Positions 50,086-59,958 are shown, counted from the first letter of the stretch. The stretch: 64,000 bases of DNA from Burkholderiales bacterium RIFCSPHIGHO2_12_FULL_69_20 (GCA_001770815.1 MESD01000097.1:1-64000); one strand, 5' to 3'. Program-made: numbers and translations. The notes: generated by a model not told the origin, from the letters alone.

Positions 50086-52911
50086 ATGAATCGATGGCTC
50101 CCCGGCACTTCCTCGAGACTGGCCGCAGCCACCCTGGCCGCGGTGCTGACGCTGGCCGGCTGCGGTGCCCCCCCGGACGCCGAGCTGATCAGCTCGGCCC
50201 GCGCGCTGATGGCCAAGAAGGACTACAACGCCGCGCAGCTGCAGCTCAAGACGCTGTTGCAGACCAAGCCCGATTCGGCCGAGGGCCGCTTCCTGCTGGG
50301 CCAGGTGATGCTCGAATCGGGCGACGCAGCCGGCGCCGAGGCCGAGTTGCGCCGCGCGCTCGAGCTGGGCCAATCCGAGACCACGGTGCTGCCGCTGTTG
50401 TCGGGCGCGATGGTGAGCCTGGCCAAGGGCGCGCTGCTGCTGCAGCAGTTCGGCAAGGTGACGCTGCCCGATGCCCAGGCCGACGCCGAGTTGAAGACGC
50501 ATCTGGCTGCGGCCGAGGCCGCTGAAGGCAATCTCGACGGCGCCGAGGCGCTGGTCGGCCAGGCCCTGAAACAGGCGGCCGACTTCACCCCGGCGCTGCT
50601 GCTGCGGGCACGGCTGGCCAGCGCGCGCGGCGATGCCGCGGCCGCGCTGGCACAGGTGCAGTCGCTGATCGACCGCCAGGCCGACAACGCCGACGCCTGG
50701 CTGCTCAAGGGCGATCTGCTGATGCGCGCGCGCGCCGGCGACCACACCGCCGACAAGACCGCCAACAGCGCGGATGCGGTGGCCGCCTACCAGCAGGCCA
50801 TCAGGTTCAAGCCCGACAGCGTGGCCGCGCAGGTGGCGCTGATCACCCTGCACCTGGGCCAGGGTGACGCCGCCGCCGCGGGCACGCAATGGGCTGCACT
50901 GCAGAAGCTGGCACCCAAGCATCCGCAGACGCTGTTCTTCGAGGCGGTGCTGGCCGAGCAGAAGGGTGACTTCAAGCGCACCCGTGAGCTCACCCAGCTG
51001 CTGCTGCGCGGCGCGCCCAACAACCCGCAGCTGCTGCTGTTGGCGGGCCAGGCCGAATTCAAGCTCAATGCACTGGCACAGGCCGAGCTGCACCTGGCCA
51101 AGGCGGTGCAGGTGCTGCCCAAGGCGCCGGTGCCGCGCCGCCAGCTGGCGCAGGTGCAGCTGCGCAGCGGCCAGGCCGACAAGGCATTGGCCACGCTGCG
51201 CCCGCTGCTCGAGACCACGCCGCCCGACGTGGAGGCGCTCACGCTCACGGCGCAGGCTCAGCTGATGAAGGGCGACAGCGCCGGTGCCGAAGCCACCTTC
51301 GCGCGTGCCGCCAAGCTCAAGCCCGACGACCTGCGCGTGCGCACCGCCGTGGCGCTGTCGGGCCTGGGCAAGGGCCGTGATGCCGCCTCGCTGGCCGAGC
51401 TGCAAGCCATCGCCAAAGCCGACAAGGGCAGCACCGCCGACATGGCGCTGATCAGCGCATTGGCACGCCGCAACGACCTGGCCGGCGCGCTCAAGGCGAT
51501 CGACGCGCTGGCGGTCAAGCAGCCCAACGATCCGCTGCCCGACCAGCTGCGGGCGCGCATCGCGCTGCAGCGCAAGGACAGCGCCGGCGCGCGCCAGCAC
51601 TTCGACCAGGCGCTGGCCAAGAACGCCGACTACCTGCCCGCGCTGGCCGGCCTGGCCGCGCTGGACATGGCCGGCCAGCAGCCCGCCGCGGCCCAGGCCC
51701 GCTTTGAGGCGGCACTGCAGCGCAACCCCAAGAACACCAGCGCGATGATGGCGCTGGCCGAGATCAACGCGCGCTCGGGCGGCACACCCGCCGCACTGGC
51801 AGAAAGCCAGAAGTGGCTGGACCAGGCCATCACCGCCGACCCCACCGATGCCACACCGCGCCTGCTGCTGATCGACCAGCTGCTGGCCAGCGGGCAGACC
51901 AAGCCCGCGCTGACGGCCGCACAGGCCGGCGTGGCCGCGCTGCCCGACAACGCCGACCTGCTCGACCGCCTGGGCCGCGTGCTGCTGGCCAGCGGTGAGG
52001 CCGAGCAAGCCGTCAGCACCTTCAACAAGCTGGCCACGCTGGCGCCGCGCTCGGCCCTGCCGCAGCTGCGCCTGGCCGATGCCCATGCCGCCACCAACAA
52101 CCGCAGCGCGATGGCGGCCGCGGTGCGCCGCGCCGCCGAGATCGCACCCAACCAGCTGCAGGTGCAGCAGGCGCAGGTGAGCCTGGCCTTGATGGAGAAC
52201 CAGCCCGACCAGGCACTGGCCGTGGCGCGCAAGGTGCAGGCCCAGCGGCCCGACGACGCGGCGGGCTTCAGCATGGAAGGCGACATCGAGATGCGCCGCC
52301 GCAACTGGGATGCCGCGGCCGCGGCGCTGCGCAAGTCGCTGGCGCGCAAGCAGCCGGGCGACAGCGCCCAGCGCCTGCATGCCACGCTGACCGCCGCCAA
52401 GAAGACGGCCGAGGCCAGCCAACTTGCCGCCGACTGGCGCAAGGGCCATCCCAACGACCTGGCCTTCGTGATGCACCTGGGCGACATGACCATGGCCGCC
52501 GGCAATGCCGCCGGTGCCGAGGCGCTGTACCGCGAGGTGACCGCACGCCAGGCCGACCATGTGCTGGCGCTGAACAACCTGGCCTATGCCATGGCGCTGC
52601 AGAAGAAACCCGGCGCCGTGGCGCTGGCCGAGCAGGCCCTGCAGCGCGCACCCAAGGCGGCCGCGGTGATGGACACGCTGGCTTTCAGCCTGGCCGCCGA
52701 GCAGCAGTTGCCGCGCGCGATCGAGGTGCAGACCCAGGCGGTGGCCGCTGCGCCGCAAGCGCACCAGTTCCGCCTGCAACTGGCCAGGTTCTACCTGCAG
52801 GCCGGCGACAAGGACAAGGCCCGCACCGAGCTGGACACGCTGGCCAAGCTGGGCACCGCGTTTGCGCGCCAGGCCGAAGTGACCGAGCTGCTGAAATCCG
52901 CCGGCAGCTGA
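50086..52911 (+). CDS. Second PrsT-like TPR lipoprotein, unlinked to prsRK
   Basis: A 941-residue TPR-repeat lipoprotein and clear paralogue of the prsT product at 24658. The lipobox is LTLAGC with Cys26 lipidated. Matching segments include FFEAVLAEQKGDFKRTREL against FFEAQIAYIAGDFKRAKEL, and VLALNNLAYAMALQKKPGAV against VLNNLAWILLKRNAPEALP. GAGAGG precedes the ATG at 50086. It stands alone between putA and a convergent serine hydrolase gene, with no PEP-CTERM gene nearby. It may have diverged for another export role or back up PrsT. High alanine and leucine content with GC-rich codons. Confidence 0.9.
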   Translation: MNRWLPGTSSRLAAATLAAVLTLAGCGAPPDAELISSARALMAKKDYNAAQLQLKTLLQTKPDSAEGRFLLGQVMLESGDAAGAEAELRRALELGQSETTVLPLLSGAMVSLAKGALLLQQFGKVTLPDAQADAELKTHLAAAEAAEGNLDGAEALVGQALKQAADFTPALLLRARLASARGDAAAALAQVQSLIDRQADNADAWLLKGDLLMRARAGDHTADKTANSADAVAAYQQAIRFKPDSVAAQVALITLHLGQGDAAAAGTQWAALQKLAPKHPQTLFFEAVLAEQKGDFKRTRELTQLLLRGAPNNPQLLLLAGQAEFKLNALAQAELHLAKAVQVLPKAPVPRRQLAQVQLRSGQADKALATLRPLLETTPPDVEALTLTAQAQLMKGDSAGAEATFARAAKLKPDDLRVRTAVALSGLGKGRDAASLAELQAIAKADKGSTADMALISALARRNDLAGALKAIDALAVKQPNDPLPDQLRARIALQRKDSAGARQHFDQALAKNADYLPALAGLAALDMAGQQPAAAQARFEAALQRNPKNTSAMMALAEINARSGGTPAALAESQKWLDQAITADPTDATPRLLLIDQLLASGQTKPALTAAQAGVAALPDNADLLDRLGRVLLASGEAEQAVSTFNKLATLAPRSALPQLRLADAHAATNNRSAMAAAVRRAAEIAPNQLQVQQAQVSLALMENQPDQALAVARKVQAQRPDDAAGFSMEGDIEMRRRNWDAAAAALRKSLARKQPGDSAQRLHATLTAAKKTAEASQLAADWRKGHPNDLAFVMHLGDMTMAAGNAAGAEALYREVTARQADHVLALNNLAYAMALQKKPGAVALAEQALQRAPKAAAVMDTLAFSLAAEQQLPRAIEVQTQAVAAAPQAHQFRLQLARFYLQAGDKDKARTELDTLAKLGTAFARQAEVTELLKSAGS

Positions 52912-52942
52912 TCGCCCTCGCGCTGCACCGCAGGCGTCAGCC

Positions 52943-54121
52943 TCAGGCCGCAGCTTCGTACACCCGGCGCTTGTAGTCGAACCAGAACGGGTGCCAGAAG
53001 CCGAAGTGCCGCTGCGCCATCACCACGCCGGCCAGGCCGGTGGCGGGTGACACCCACCAGTGCGTGCCGGCCAGGCCGCCCCACTGCAGCTCACCCACCG
53101 CCGCCTCGGGCGACAAGCTGGACGCGCGCCGTGTGACCGCACCGCCCAGCCCGTAGCTCAGGCTGGGCACGGCGCCGGTGCCGAAGAACTGCACGCTGAA
53201 ACGATCGGGCACCTGGTCGACGAACATCGCCGCCAGCGTGGCCGGCTTCAGCATCGACGGCTGGCCGGGCATCAGCTGGCGCAGCAGCGCCAGCATGTCG
53301 GCCTGGGTGCTGAACAGCCCGCCGGCGCCCGACTGGCGCGCCACCGGGCTCAGGTAAGCGCCGGGCCAGGGGGTGTCGTTCAGCCGCTGCAGGCCGGGCT
53401 TCATCACGTCGGCCAGGTCACCGCGGTACAGCGCGGCCAGCCGCGGCACCTGATCGGGCCGCAGCACGAAGCCGGTGTCGGGCAGGCCCAGCGGGTTGAA
53501 CAGGCGCGACTGCAGCGCGTCGCCGAAGCGCTGGCCGGTGACCACCTCGATCAGCCGCGCCAGCACGTCGATGCCCAGCGCGTACTCCCAGCCCTCTCCT
53601 GGCTGAAAGCACAGCGGCAGGCCGGCCAGCAGGTCCATCTGCTCGGCCAGCGTGGTGTGAATGCCGCGCACGCCGCGTGCGTGGTAGGCGTCATAGATCA
53701 GCGTGCCGGGATCGAACACGCCGTGGCTGAAGCCCGACTGGTGGCTGATCAGGTGGCGGATGCTGATGTCGCGCACCAGTGCATCGGTGTGATCCAGCGA
53801 TGTCGCACCGGGGCGCAGCACGCGCAGCTGGCCGAAGGCCGGGATCCAGGCCTTGATCGGATCGTCGAGGACGAAGTGGCCCTCGTCGGCCAGCAGCAGC
53901 ACCAGCACCGTGGTGAACAGCTTGGTGTTGGAGAAGGCGCGGTGGATGTGGTCGGGGCGCAGCGGCTCGCCCCGCTCGATGTCGGCCAGGCCGATGCAGA
54001 CGCTGTCGATCAGCTGCCCGTGGCGCATCGTGGCGGCCGACACACCGGCCAGCCGGTGGGCGTCGACCTCGCCCTGCAGCACCGCGTGGGCGGCGCTGAA
54101 GTCGCTCAACCTGGAAGTCAT
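52943..54121 (-). CDS. Beta-lactamase-family serine hydrolase
   Basis: A 392-residue class C beta-lactamase-like esterase. The S-x-x-K motif is FSNTKLFTT (near residue 65), following HIHRAFSNTK. The second-motif tyrosine is likely in WEYALGIDVLARLIE, where the expected Asn is absent (Y-A-L), which argues against true beta-lactamase action. ISIRHLISHQSGFSHGVF is the common family text. No signal peptide is seen, so cytoplasmic. The ATG at 54121 overlaps the preceding gene's stop by ATGA, so it is co-translated with the NUDIX-metallohydrolase fusion. Likely an esterase in the CoA-ester catabolic run. Confidence 0.88.
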   Translation of the reverse strand: MTSRLSDFSAAHAVLQGEVDAHRLAGVSAATMRHGQLIDSVCIGLADIERGEPLRPDHIHRAFSNTKLFTTVLVLLLADEGHFVLDDPIKAWIPAFGQLRVLRPGATSLDHTDALVRDISIRHLISHQSGFSHGVFDPGTLIYDAYHARGVRGIHTTLAEQMDLLAGLPLCFQPGEGWEYALGIDVLARLIEVVTGQRFGDALQSRLFNPLGLPDTGFVLRPDQVPRLAALYRGDLADVMKPGLQRLNDTPWPGAYLSPVARQSGAGGLFSTQADMLALLRQLMPGQPSMLKPATLAAMFVDQVPDRFSVQFFGTGAVPSLSYGLGGAVTRRASSLSPEAAVGELQWGGLAGTHWWVSPATGLAGVVMAQRHFGFWHPFWFDYKRRVYEAAA

Positions 54122-55839
54122 GCGGTCAGGCGCCAGGCACCACCTTCGACGCCCGCGGCCCGGCCGTCGGCGCGCAGCTTGAGCAGGTGGGCGCGCAGCG
54201 AGCGCAGCGCCATCGCATGCAGGTGCGGCGGGGTGTCGTGGTAGACGGCGGCCAGCAGGTCGTCTTCGGCCACCGGCGCAATGGCGGCCTGGGCCTGCAG
54301 CGCAGCCACCACCTTGGCCTCGCGGCCCAGCCGGTGGTTGATCGTCTTCTTCACCACCGCATGCGGCTCGTCGATCAGGAAGCCATGGCCCGGCGCCAGC
54401 CATTCGAGGTCTTCGGCCAGCAGCCGGCGCAGCGAATCCAGGTAGACCGCCATGTCGCCGTCGGGTGGGTTGATCACCACGGTGCTGCCCTGCATCAGGT
54501 GGTCGCCGGTGAACAGCAGCTTCTCCTCCTGCAGCAGGAAGCACAGGTGGTTGCTGGCATGGCCGGGGGTGTGCACCACGCGCAGCGTGACACCCTCGCC
54601 CAGCGCCAGCACATCGCCGTCGTTGAGGGTATGCGTCGGCTGGAAGCCGGTGTCCTGCCATTCGGGGTGCGCGGCCACCCGGCCGAAGGTGGGCGCGCCG
54701 GTGGCCGCGGCGATGGCGGCGGCCGCGGGGGAGTGGTCTTTGTGGGTGTGGGTGGCCAGGATGCGGGTGATGCGCCCCGGCGCGGCAGCCAGCAGCGCAC
54801 GCACATGCTCGGCGTCGTCGGGGCCGGGATCGAGCAGCGCCCAGTCGTCACTGCCCGGCGCACCGATGAAGTAGGCGTTGGTGCCCGGGCCGGTCATGTA
54901 GCTGCCGTTGTTGGCGGTGACCCGCAGCACCCGCGGCGACAGCCACACCGGTGCGCCGGGCGTCAGCTCGATGCTGGCCGTGCCCTGGCCGTCGGGATCG
55001 AGCCGGCCGAGTTCGGCATAGGCCCAGTCGCCCAGGTTGACCGGCCGCTTGCCCTTGGCCGACAGGCCGATGCGCGGGCGGTTCAGCGGCACCTGCGTCT
55101 GGGCCCGGGCCCAGGCCACTGCGTCGGCGGCGCGGTTGAAGGTGGACAGGTGCTTGAGGGTGACTTCGGTGACGTTCATCAGCCGCAGGCCGTTGCTGCG
55201 GTCCATCACCTCGGCGGGGGTCATCCACAGCAGCGCCGCGGTTTCGGTGGCGTCGGCCACCGCGGTCTGGCCGGCGGGTACCTCGGTGACGAAGAAGCGG
55301 GTGTCGAAGATCTTGGGCAGGCCCTTGGGCGTGATCCAGTGGCTGTAGTAGGCCAGCCGGTCGGTGGCCAGGCGCACACCGAAACGTTCGCACACTTCGG
55401 CCGTGCCGATCTGGTTGGCATGCAGCGCGCGGCGCAGCGCCACCACCTCGTCTTCCGGCAGCGCGTGCAGGTCGACCATCGCACCGTCCGCATCCGTGGC
55501 AAACAGCAGGCCAGCCTCCTCGAAACATTCACGCACCGCCGCCACCCAGTAGTGCAGTCCGTCTGACGGCAAGCCCAGCCGGGCGCTGGCCGCCGCGTCG
55601 TCCAGGCCGTGGCAGCGCTCGTAGTGGCCGCGGTCGCTGGCGTCGAGCAGGCCGCCGGGGAACACCGCCGCCCCGCTGTTCTGGTCGCCGGGGCGCTCGG
55701 CGCGGCGCGCCATCAGCACCTCGACACCGCGCGGGCCGTCGCGCAGCACGATCAGCGTGGCGGCCGTGCGCGGCTTGGGCGGTGGGGCGTCGGCCGCCGT
55801 GGGCGGCAGTTCGAGGTAGGGGCGGTTCTCGGTGCTCAT
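54118..55839 (-). CDS. NUDIX plus metallo-beta-lactamase fusion hydrolase
   Basis: A 573-residue two-domain enzyme. Residues of about 25-250 form a NUDIX domain in which FPGGLLD and AAVRECFEEAGLLF are separated by a ~30-residue insert, as in the NUDT19-type CoA/acyl-CoA diphosphatases. Residues of about 300-570 form a metallo-beta-lactamase fold with ATHTHKDHSPAA (H-x-H-x-D-H), VVHTPGHASNHLCF, FTGDHLMQG and APGHGFLID, closest to LACTB2-like members. It lies in a run with a CoA ligase, hydratase and CoA-transferase, so hydrolysis of CoA derivatives or thioesters is a reasonable guess. It overlaps the serine hydrolase by 4 bp. Confidence 0.85.
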   Translation of the reverse strand: MSTENRPYLELPPTAADAPPPKPRTAATLIVLRDGPRGVEVLMARRAERPGDQNSGAAVFPGGLLDASDRGHYERCHGLDDAAASARLGLPSDGLHYWVAAVRECFEEAGLLFATDADGAMVDLHALPEDEVVALRRALHANQIGTAEVCERFGVRLATDRLAYYSHWITPKGLPKIFDTRFFVTEVPAGQTAVADATETAALLWMTPAEVMDRSNGLRLMNVTEVTLKHLSTFNRAADAVAWARAQTQVPLNRPRIGLSAKGKRPVNLGDWAYAELGRLDPDGQGTASIELTPGAPVWLSPRVLRVTANNGSYMTGPGTNAYFIGAPGSDDWALLDPGPDDAEHVRALLAAAPGRITRILATHTHKDHSPAAAAIAAATGAPTFGRVAAHPEWQDTGFQPTHTLNDGDVLALGEGVTLRVVHTPGHASNHLCFLLQEEKLLFTGDHLMQGSTVVINPPDGDMAVYLDSLRRLLAEDLEWLAPGHGFLIDEPHAVVKKTINHRLGREAKVVAALQAQAAIAPVAEDDLLAAVYHDTPPHLHAMALRSLRAHLLKLRADGRAAGVEGGAWRLTA

Positions 55840-55953
55840 AGGCAGGTCTCGTTCAGATCAGATTTCCACGGTGGCAACCGCCACCCTCGGCGCGCCAATC
55901 AGGCCCCAACCCAGCGGACGCCGCGGATCCGGCTCTGCCGGGCCGCTGGCGTC

Positions 55954-55993
55954 GCCCCCTGGGGGGAGGCGCCGAAGGCGCATCGGGGGGGGC
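55954..55993. repeat. GC-rich palindromic intergenic element (REP-like)
   Basis: A ~40-bp G/C-only-looking element of three parts: CCCCCTGGGGGG, a central AGGCGCC-GAA-GGCGC hairpin, and a run of eight G. It lies just after the CaiB stop on the minus strand. Elements of this look are scattered between genes in Burkholderiales; only one copy is in this window, so its repeated nature is not shown here. Confidence 0.5.
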
Positions 55994-55996
55994 ATT

Positions 55997-57145
55997 TCAG
56001 GCGCCGATGGCGGCACCGGCGGTGCGCAGCGCGGCGATCTCGTCGGCACTGAACCCGGCCTCGGCCAGGATGGCATCGGTGTGGGTGCCGGCCTTGACCG
56101 GCGGGGTGGGCTGGGCCGGCTGGCTGCGCGAGAAGCGTGGCGCCGGCGCCGGCTGCACCACGCCGCCCAGGTCGATGTAGCCACCGCGCGCGGTGGCGTG
56201 GGCATGGCCGGCCACCTCGTCGATGGACAGCACCGGCGCAAAGCACACGTCGGTGCCTTCGAGCAGCGCACACCACGCCTCGCGCGTCTTGGCGGCCATC
56301 AGGCGGGTGATGTCGGCGCGCAGCTCGGGCCAGCAGCGGCGGTCGTACTGGCGCTTGAGGTAGCTGGTGTCCAGGCCGATGCGCTGCACCAGCTCGGCAA
56401 AGAACTTGGGTTCCAGCGAGCCGATCGACACCCACTTGCCATCGGCCGTGGCATAGGTGTCGTAGAACGGTGCGCCGCCGTCGAGCAGGTTGGCGGCACG
56501 CTCTTTGGTGTTCCACGCGCCGCTGGCGGCCATGCCGAAGAAGATGCTCATCAGCGACGAGGCGCCGTCGACCATGGCCGCGTCGACCACCTGGCCCTTG
56601 CCGGAACGGCCACGCTCGAAGATCGCCGCCAGCAGGCCGAAGGCGAGGTAGAGCGCGCCGCCGCCGTAGTCGCCCACCAGGTTGAGCGGCGGCACCGGCT
56701 TGTCCTTGCCCCCGATCGCGTGCAGCGCGCCGGTCAGCGCGATGTAGTTCAGGTCGTGGCCGGCGGCCTGCGACAGCGGCCCGGTCTGGCCGAAGCCGGT
56801 CATGCGGCCGAACACCAGGCCCGGGTTGCGCGCGTGGCAGACCTCGGGGCCCATGCCCAGCCGCTCGGCCACACCGGGGCGCCAGCCTTCGATCAGCACG
56901 TCGGCCCGGTCGATCAGGCGCAGCGCGGCGTCACGGCCGGCAGCTTGCTTGATGTCCAGCGCCACCGAGCGCCGGTTGCGGCCCGACACCTCGAACTTGA
57001 CGTCCATCGGCACACCCAGGCCGCTGGGCTCGGTGCGGTCGATGCGGATCACCTCGGCCCCCAGGTCGGCCAGCAACATGGCGCACAACGGCCCGGGGCC
57101 GATGCTGGCCAGCTCGACAATCCGCAATCCGGTCAACGGTCCCAT
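55997..57145 (-). CDS. CaiB/BaiF family CoA-transferase (alpha-methylacyl-CoA racemase-like)
   Basis: A 382-residue family III CoA-transferase fold protein. [31 protein letters not shown] is the standard opening. The catalytic Asp is in [33 protein letters not shown] is typical of the alpha-methylacyl-CoA racemase branch, which inverts the 2-methyl centre during branched-chain or steroid side-chain breakdown. I start at the ATG at 57145 with GGAGA upstream; a TTG at 57160 is less likely. It follows the hydratase gene by 140 bp on the same strand. Confidence 0.9.
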   Translation of the reverse strand: MGPLTGLRIVELASIGPGPLCAMLLADLGAEVIRIDRTEPSGLGVPMDVKFEVSGRNRRSVALDIKQAAGRDAALRLIDRADVLIEGWRPGVAERLGMGPEVCHARNPGLVFGRMTGFGQTGPLSQAAGHDLNYIALTGALHAIGGKDKPVPPLNLVGDYGGGALYLAFGLLAAIFERGRSGKGQVVDAAMVDGASSLMSIFFGMAASGAWNTKERAANLLDGGAPFYDTYATADGKWVSIGSLEPKFFAELVQRIGLDTSYLKRQYDRRCWPELRADITRLMAAKTREAWCALLEGTDVCFAPVLSIDEVAGHAHATARGGYIDLGGVVQPAPAPRFSRSQPAQPTPPVKAGTHTDAILAEAGFSADEIAALRTAGAAIGA

Positions 57146-57285
57146 GGGGCAAGTCTCCAATGTCGATGTGAGGGGGAAAGAGGGTCAAAGTGTGCCGCAG
57201 CGGCAGCAGCGGTCGATGTCATGCGGGGGACGGCGCGCTGCGGCCATCGGCGAGCCTGCCCACTGGCCCGATGGCCCGCCTGCGC

Positions 57286-58110
57286 TCAACCCTGTGCCTG
57301 GGCGAAGCGGGCGTCGCGCCAGGCGATGGCCTCGCGCATGCCGCGCTCGCGCGCCACGTCCATGAAGGCGCGCTTGTCGGGCGAACCATGCGATTCGATG
57401 GTGTGGTCGATGTCCAGCGCCACCTTCAGCGCCGCGGGCATGCCCTGGATCTCGTAGGTTCGATTCAGCGCCTTCTTGGTCTCGGCCACCAGCACCGGGT
57501 CCATCAGCGCGATGCCACGCGCGGTGCGCAGCGCCTCGGTCAGTTGCGCGCCCGGCGCCACCACGCGGCTGACCAGGCCCATCGCCAGCGCGTCGCGCGC
57601 GGGGATGCGGTCGTCGGCCGACAGGATGATGCGCTTGGCCTGCTTGGGGCTGGTCATCCAGGGCAGCAACATCGTCACGATGCCGGCGCCGAACTTCAGC
57701 TCGGGCTCGCCGAACACCGCGTCCTCGGCGGCGATGGTGATGTCGCAGGCCATCGCCAGTTCGAAGGCGCCAGCCAGGCAGGCGCCGTGCACCGCGGCGA
57801 TGGTCGGCTTGGGGCTGTTCCAGAAGCGCATCGTGGTGTCGAAGTCCAGATCCAGGATGTCGCGCCACACCTTCGCACCTTCGGGCCGCTGTTCCATTTG
57901 CGCCTTCAGGTCGAAGCCCGACGAAAACGCCCGGCCGGCGCCGCTGACCACGATCACCCGCACCTCGTCGTCGGCCTCGGCCCGATCCATCGCCCGGTTG
58001 ATCTCTTCCAGCGAGGCCTTGTTCAGTGCGTTGAGCCGCTCGGGCCGGTTGAGCGTGAGCTGCGCGATGTGGTCGGCAACCTCGTAGACGATCGATTGAA
58101 AAGCGGTCAT
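57286..58110 (-). CDS. Enoyl-CoA hydratase/isomerase family protein
   Basis: A 274-residue crotonase-fold enzyme. The oxyanion-hole segments are VVSGAGRAFSSGFDLKAQ and AAVHGACLAGAFELAMACDI. Acidic residues at the usual catalytic positions are seen in GAFELAM and FGEPELKFGAG. YEVADHIAQLTLNRPERLNALN is the conserved N-terminus. The ATG at 58110 has GGAG upstream; the frame is open further but lacks conservation. It follows the CoA ligase by 53 bp. It likely hydrates an enoyl-CoA intermediate or performs a related crotonase reaction. Confidence 0.92.
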   Translation of the reverse strand: MTAFQSIVYEVADHIAQLTLNRPERLNALNKASLEEINRAMDRAEADDEVRVIVVSGAGRAFSSGFDLKAQMEQRPEGAKVWRDILDLDFDTTMRFWNSPKPTIAAVHGACLAGAFELAMACDITIAAEDAVFGEPELKFGAGIVTMLLPWMTSPKQAKRIILSADDRIPARDALAMGLVSRVVAPGAQLTEALRTARGIALMDPVLVAETKKALNRTYEIQGMPAALKVALDIDHTIESHGSPDKRAFMDVARERGMREAIAWRDARFAQAQG

Positions 58111-58163
58111 GGCGGCGGGCTCCGTCGGCAAGGTGAGGGGCAAAACGAGCCGCCGATGATCGG

Positions 58164-59642
58164 TCAACCCGGCATCGGCGCTATCTCGCCCGCGACGATC
58201 GCGGCCTTGAACTGCAGGCGATCGGCCTTGCCGGTGCGGCCCAGTGGCAGTGCCTCAGCCAGGTACCAGGCATCGGGATGCTTGTAGCGCTCGAGTTGCG
58301 TCTCCAGGTGGCGACGTAGCGTGGCCAGGTCGAGGATGGCACCGGCGCGCGGCACCAGCAGCAGGTGGATGCGCTCGCCCAGCAGCGCATCGGCGATGCC
58401 CACCGCCATCGCGGCGGCCACGTCGACATGCTGGCAGATCGCCTGTTCGATCTCGACCGGCGTCACCTTGTTGCCGCCACGGCTGATCACCTCTTTCTGC
58501 CGCCCCATCAGCGCCACCACGTCACCCTCGACCACCCGCGCCAGATCGCCGGTCCGGAACCAGCCGTCCTGGTAGGCCGCGGCGGTCAGCTCGGGCGCAT
58601 CGAGGTAACCACGCATCAGGTAGGGGCTGCGGATCTGCAGCTCGCCGGTCTCACCGCTGGGTACCGGCTGGCCGTCGGCGCCGGAGATGCGGAACTGCAC
58701 CTGCGGCGAAGGCCGGCCGATGCAGCCGGGAAAGCAGGTGTAGTCGGCCGGAAAGCTGAAAAAATCGCAGGTGGCCGTCTCGGTCAGGCCGTAGATGTCG
58801 ATCAGTTCCGTCGATGCAAAGCGCCGGCGGATGGTCTCGGCCAGCGACGGCCCGAGCAACTCACCGCCGATCAGGATCTGCTTCAGGTGGCCAGCAGCGG
58901 TGATGCTGTCGATGGCGGCCTCGTGGCCTGGATGAGAGAACAGCACCCGCATCATCGTCGGCACCATGCCCACGCGGGTGATGCGCTGGTCGACCAGTGT
59001 CTGCAGAAAGACCGCGGGCTCGAACTTCGGCTGCATCACCAGCGTGCCACCCCGCAGCAGTGTGAGCAGGCTCACCCACAGCCCGAAGCTGAAGGTGATG
59101 TTGAGCACCAGCAGCGTGCGCTCACCGGCGCCAAAACGCAGCAGGCTGTGAATCTGCGCGATCTTGCCGCCAAAGGCGTCGTGCCCCATCACCACGCCCT
59201 TGGGCACGCCGGTCGAGCCCGAGGTGAAGACGATGAGCGCGGCACCCGTCAGCAAGGCGCGTGGCGGCGGGGCAGCCGCGGCGATGACCGACAGCGCCTG
59301 CGCGTCGCTGCAACCCGACTGCAGGTCGATGCAAAAACGTGCGGCGGTGCGCTGCTGGAAGCCGGCCACCACGGACGCCGGCGTCGCGCGGTGCACCGGC
59401 ACGGCCACGCCGCCCGCCCGCCAAATAGCCAGCAACACGACGATGTCCAGCGGCTGGTTCGAGACCTGCACATGCACGGGCTCACCTGCGGCCAGGCCGG
59501 CCCCCAGCAGCATGGCCACGATGGCCTGCGCACGCGCCGACAGTTGCCGGTAGCTGAGCTCTGCGCCCGCGTCGCTGAGTGCGATCGCATCGCCATGCCG
59601 CTCACAGGCGTAGTCCAGGGCCTCTGCCAAGGTCTGAGACAT
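58164..59642 (-). CDS. Class I adenylate-forming enzyme (acyl/aryl-CoA ligase)
   Basis: A 492-residue AMP-forming ligase that activates a carboxylic acid as an adenylate and then a CoA thioester. The P-loop is LIVFTSGSTGVPKGVVMGHD, the A5 motif IDIYGLTETATCDF, A7 GWFRTGDLARV and the C-terminal catalytic Lys motif LPLGRTGKADRLQ. The start at 59642 (MSQTLAEALDY) has GGGGAG upstream. It is the first gene of the minus-strand CoA run and lies 156 bp from the tRNA gene. Substrate (fatty, aryl or branched acid) is not evident. Confidence 0.9.
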   Translation of the reverse strand: MSQTLAEALDYACERHGDAIALSDAGAELSYRQLSARAQAIVAMLLGAGLAAGEPVHVQVSNQPLDIVVLLAIWRAGGVAVPVHRATPASVVAGFQQRTAARFCIDLQSGCSDAQALSVIAAAAPPPRALLTGAALIVFTSGSTGVPKGVVMGHDAFGGKIAQIHSLLRFGAGERTLLVLNITFSFGLWVSLLTLLRGGTLVMQPKFEPAVFLQTLVDQRITRVGMVPTMMRVLFSHPGHEAAIDSITAAGHLKQILIGGELLGPSLAETIRRRFASTELIDIYGLTETATCDFFSFPADYTCFPGCIGRPSPQVQFRISGADGQPVPSGETGELQIRSPYLMRGYLDAPELTAAAYQDGWFRTGDLARVVEGDVVALMGRQKEVISRGGNKVTPVEIEQAICQHVDVAAAMAVGIADALLGERIHLLLVPRAGAILDLATLRRHLETQLERYKHPDAWYLAEALPLGRTGKADRLQFKAAIVAGEIAPMPG

Positions 59643-59730
59643 GCACTCTCCCCGGTTCACGGTCACGCCGAGGTGGGCCACATCGGTCGCGGCACCCGGG
59701 GCGCAGGCACGGTGGCAAAAGCGTCACCAC

Positions 59731-59760
59731 AAAGCGAAACGCCGACCACTGGGTCGGCGT
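59731..59760 (-). terminator. Probable terminator of the tRNA-fMet transcript
   Basis: ACGCCGACC-ACTG-GGTCGGCGT is a 9-bp perfect stem, followed on the minus strand by TTTCGCTTT. The T-run is interrupted, so strength is moderate. It lies 38 bp after the tRNA 3' end. Confidence 0.65.
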
Positions 59761-59798
59761 CTGCCAATTCGTTAGTTGTTGTTATTGTTCGAGAATCT

Positions 59799-59875
<77 letters not shown>

Positions 59876-59958
59876 ACTGAGCCTCAAACTATAGCACAGC
59901 TTCTTCGCTGCGCCGCACCATTTGCAGAAAACGATCTTTATATCTCGTCGCCCAGACG

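Noticed and set aside
49990-52779. 929-codon open frame on the minus strand
   Set aside because: Antisense shadow of the TPR lipoprotein; it mirrors the repeat pattern and has no start-site support.
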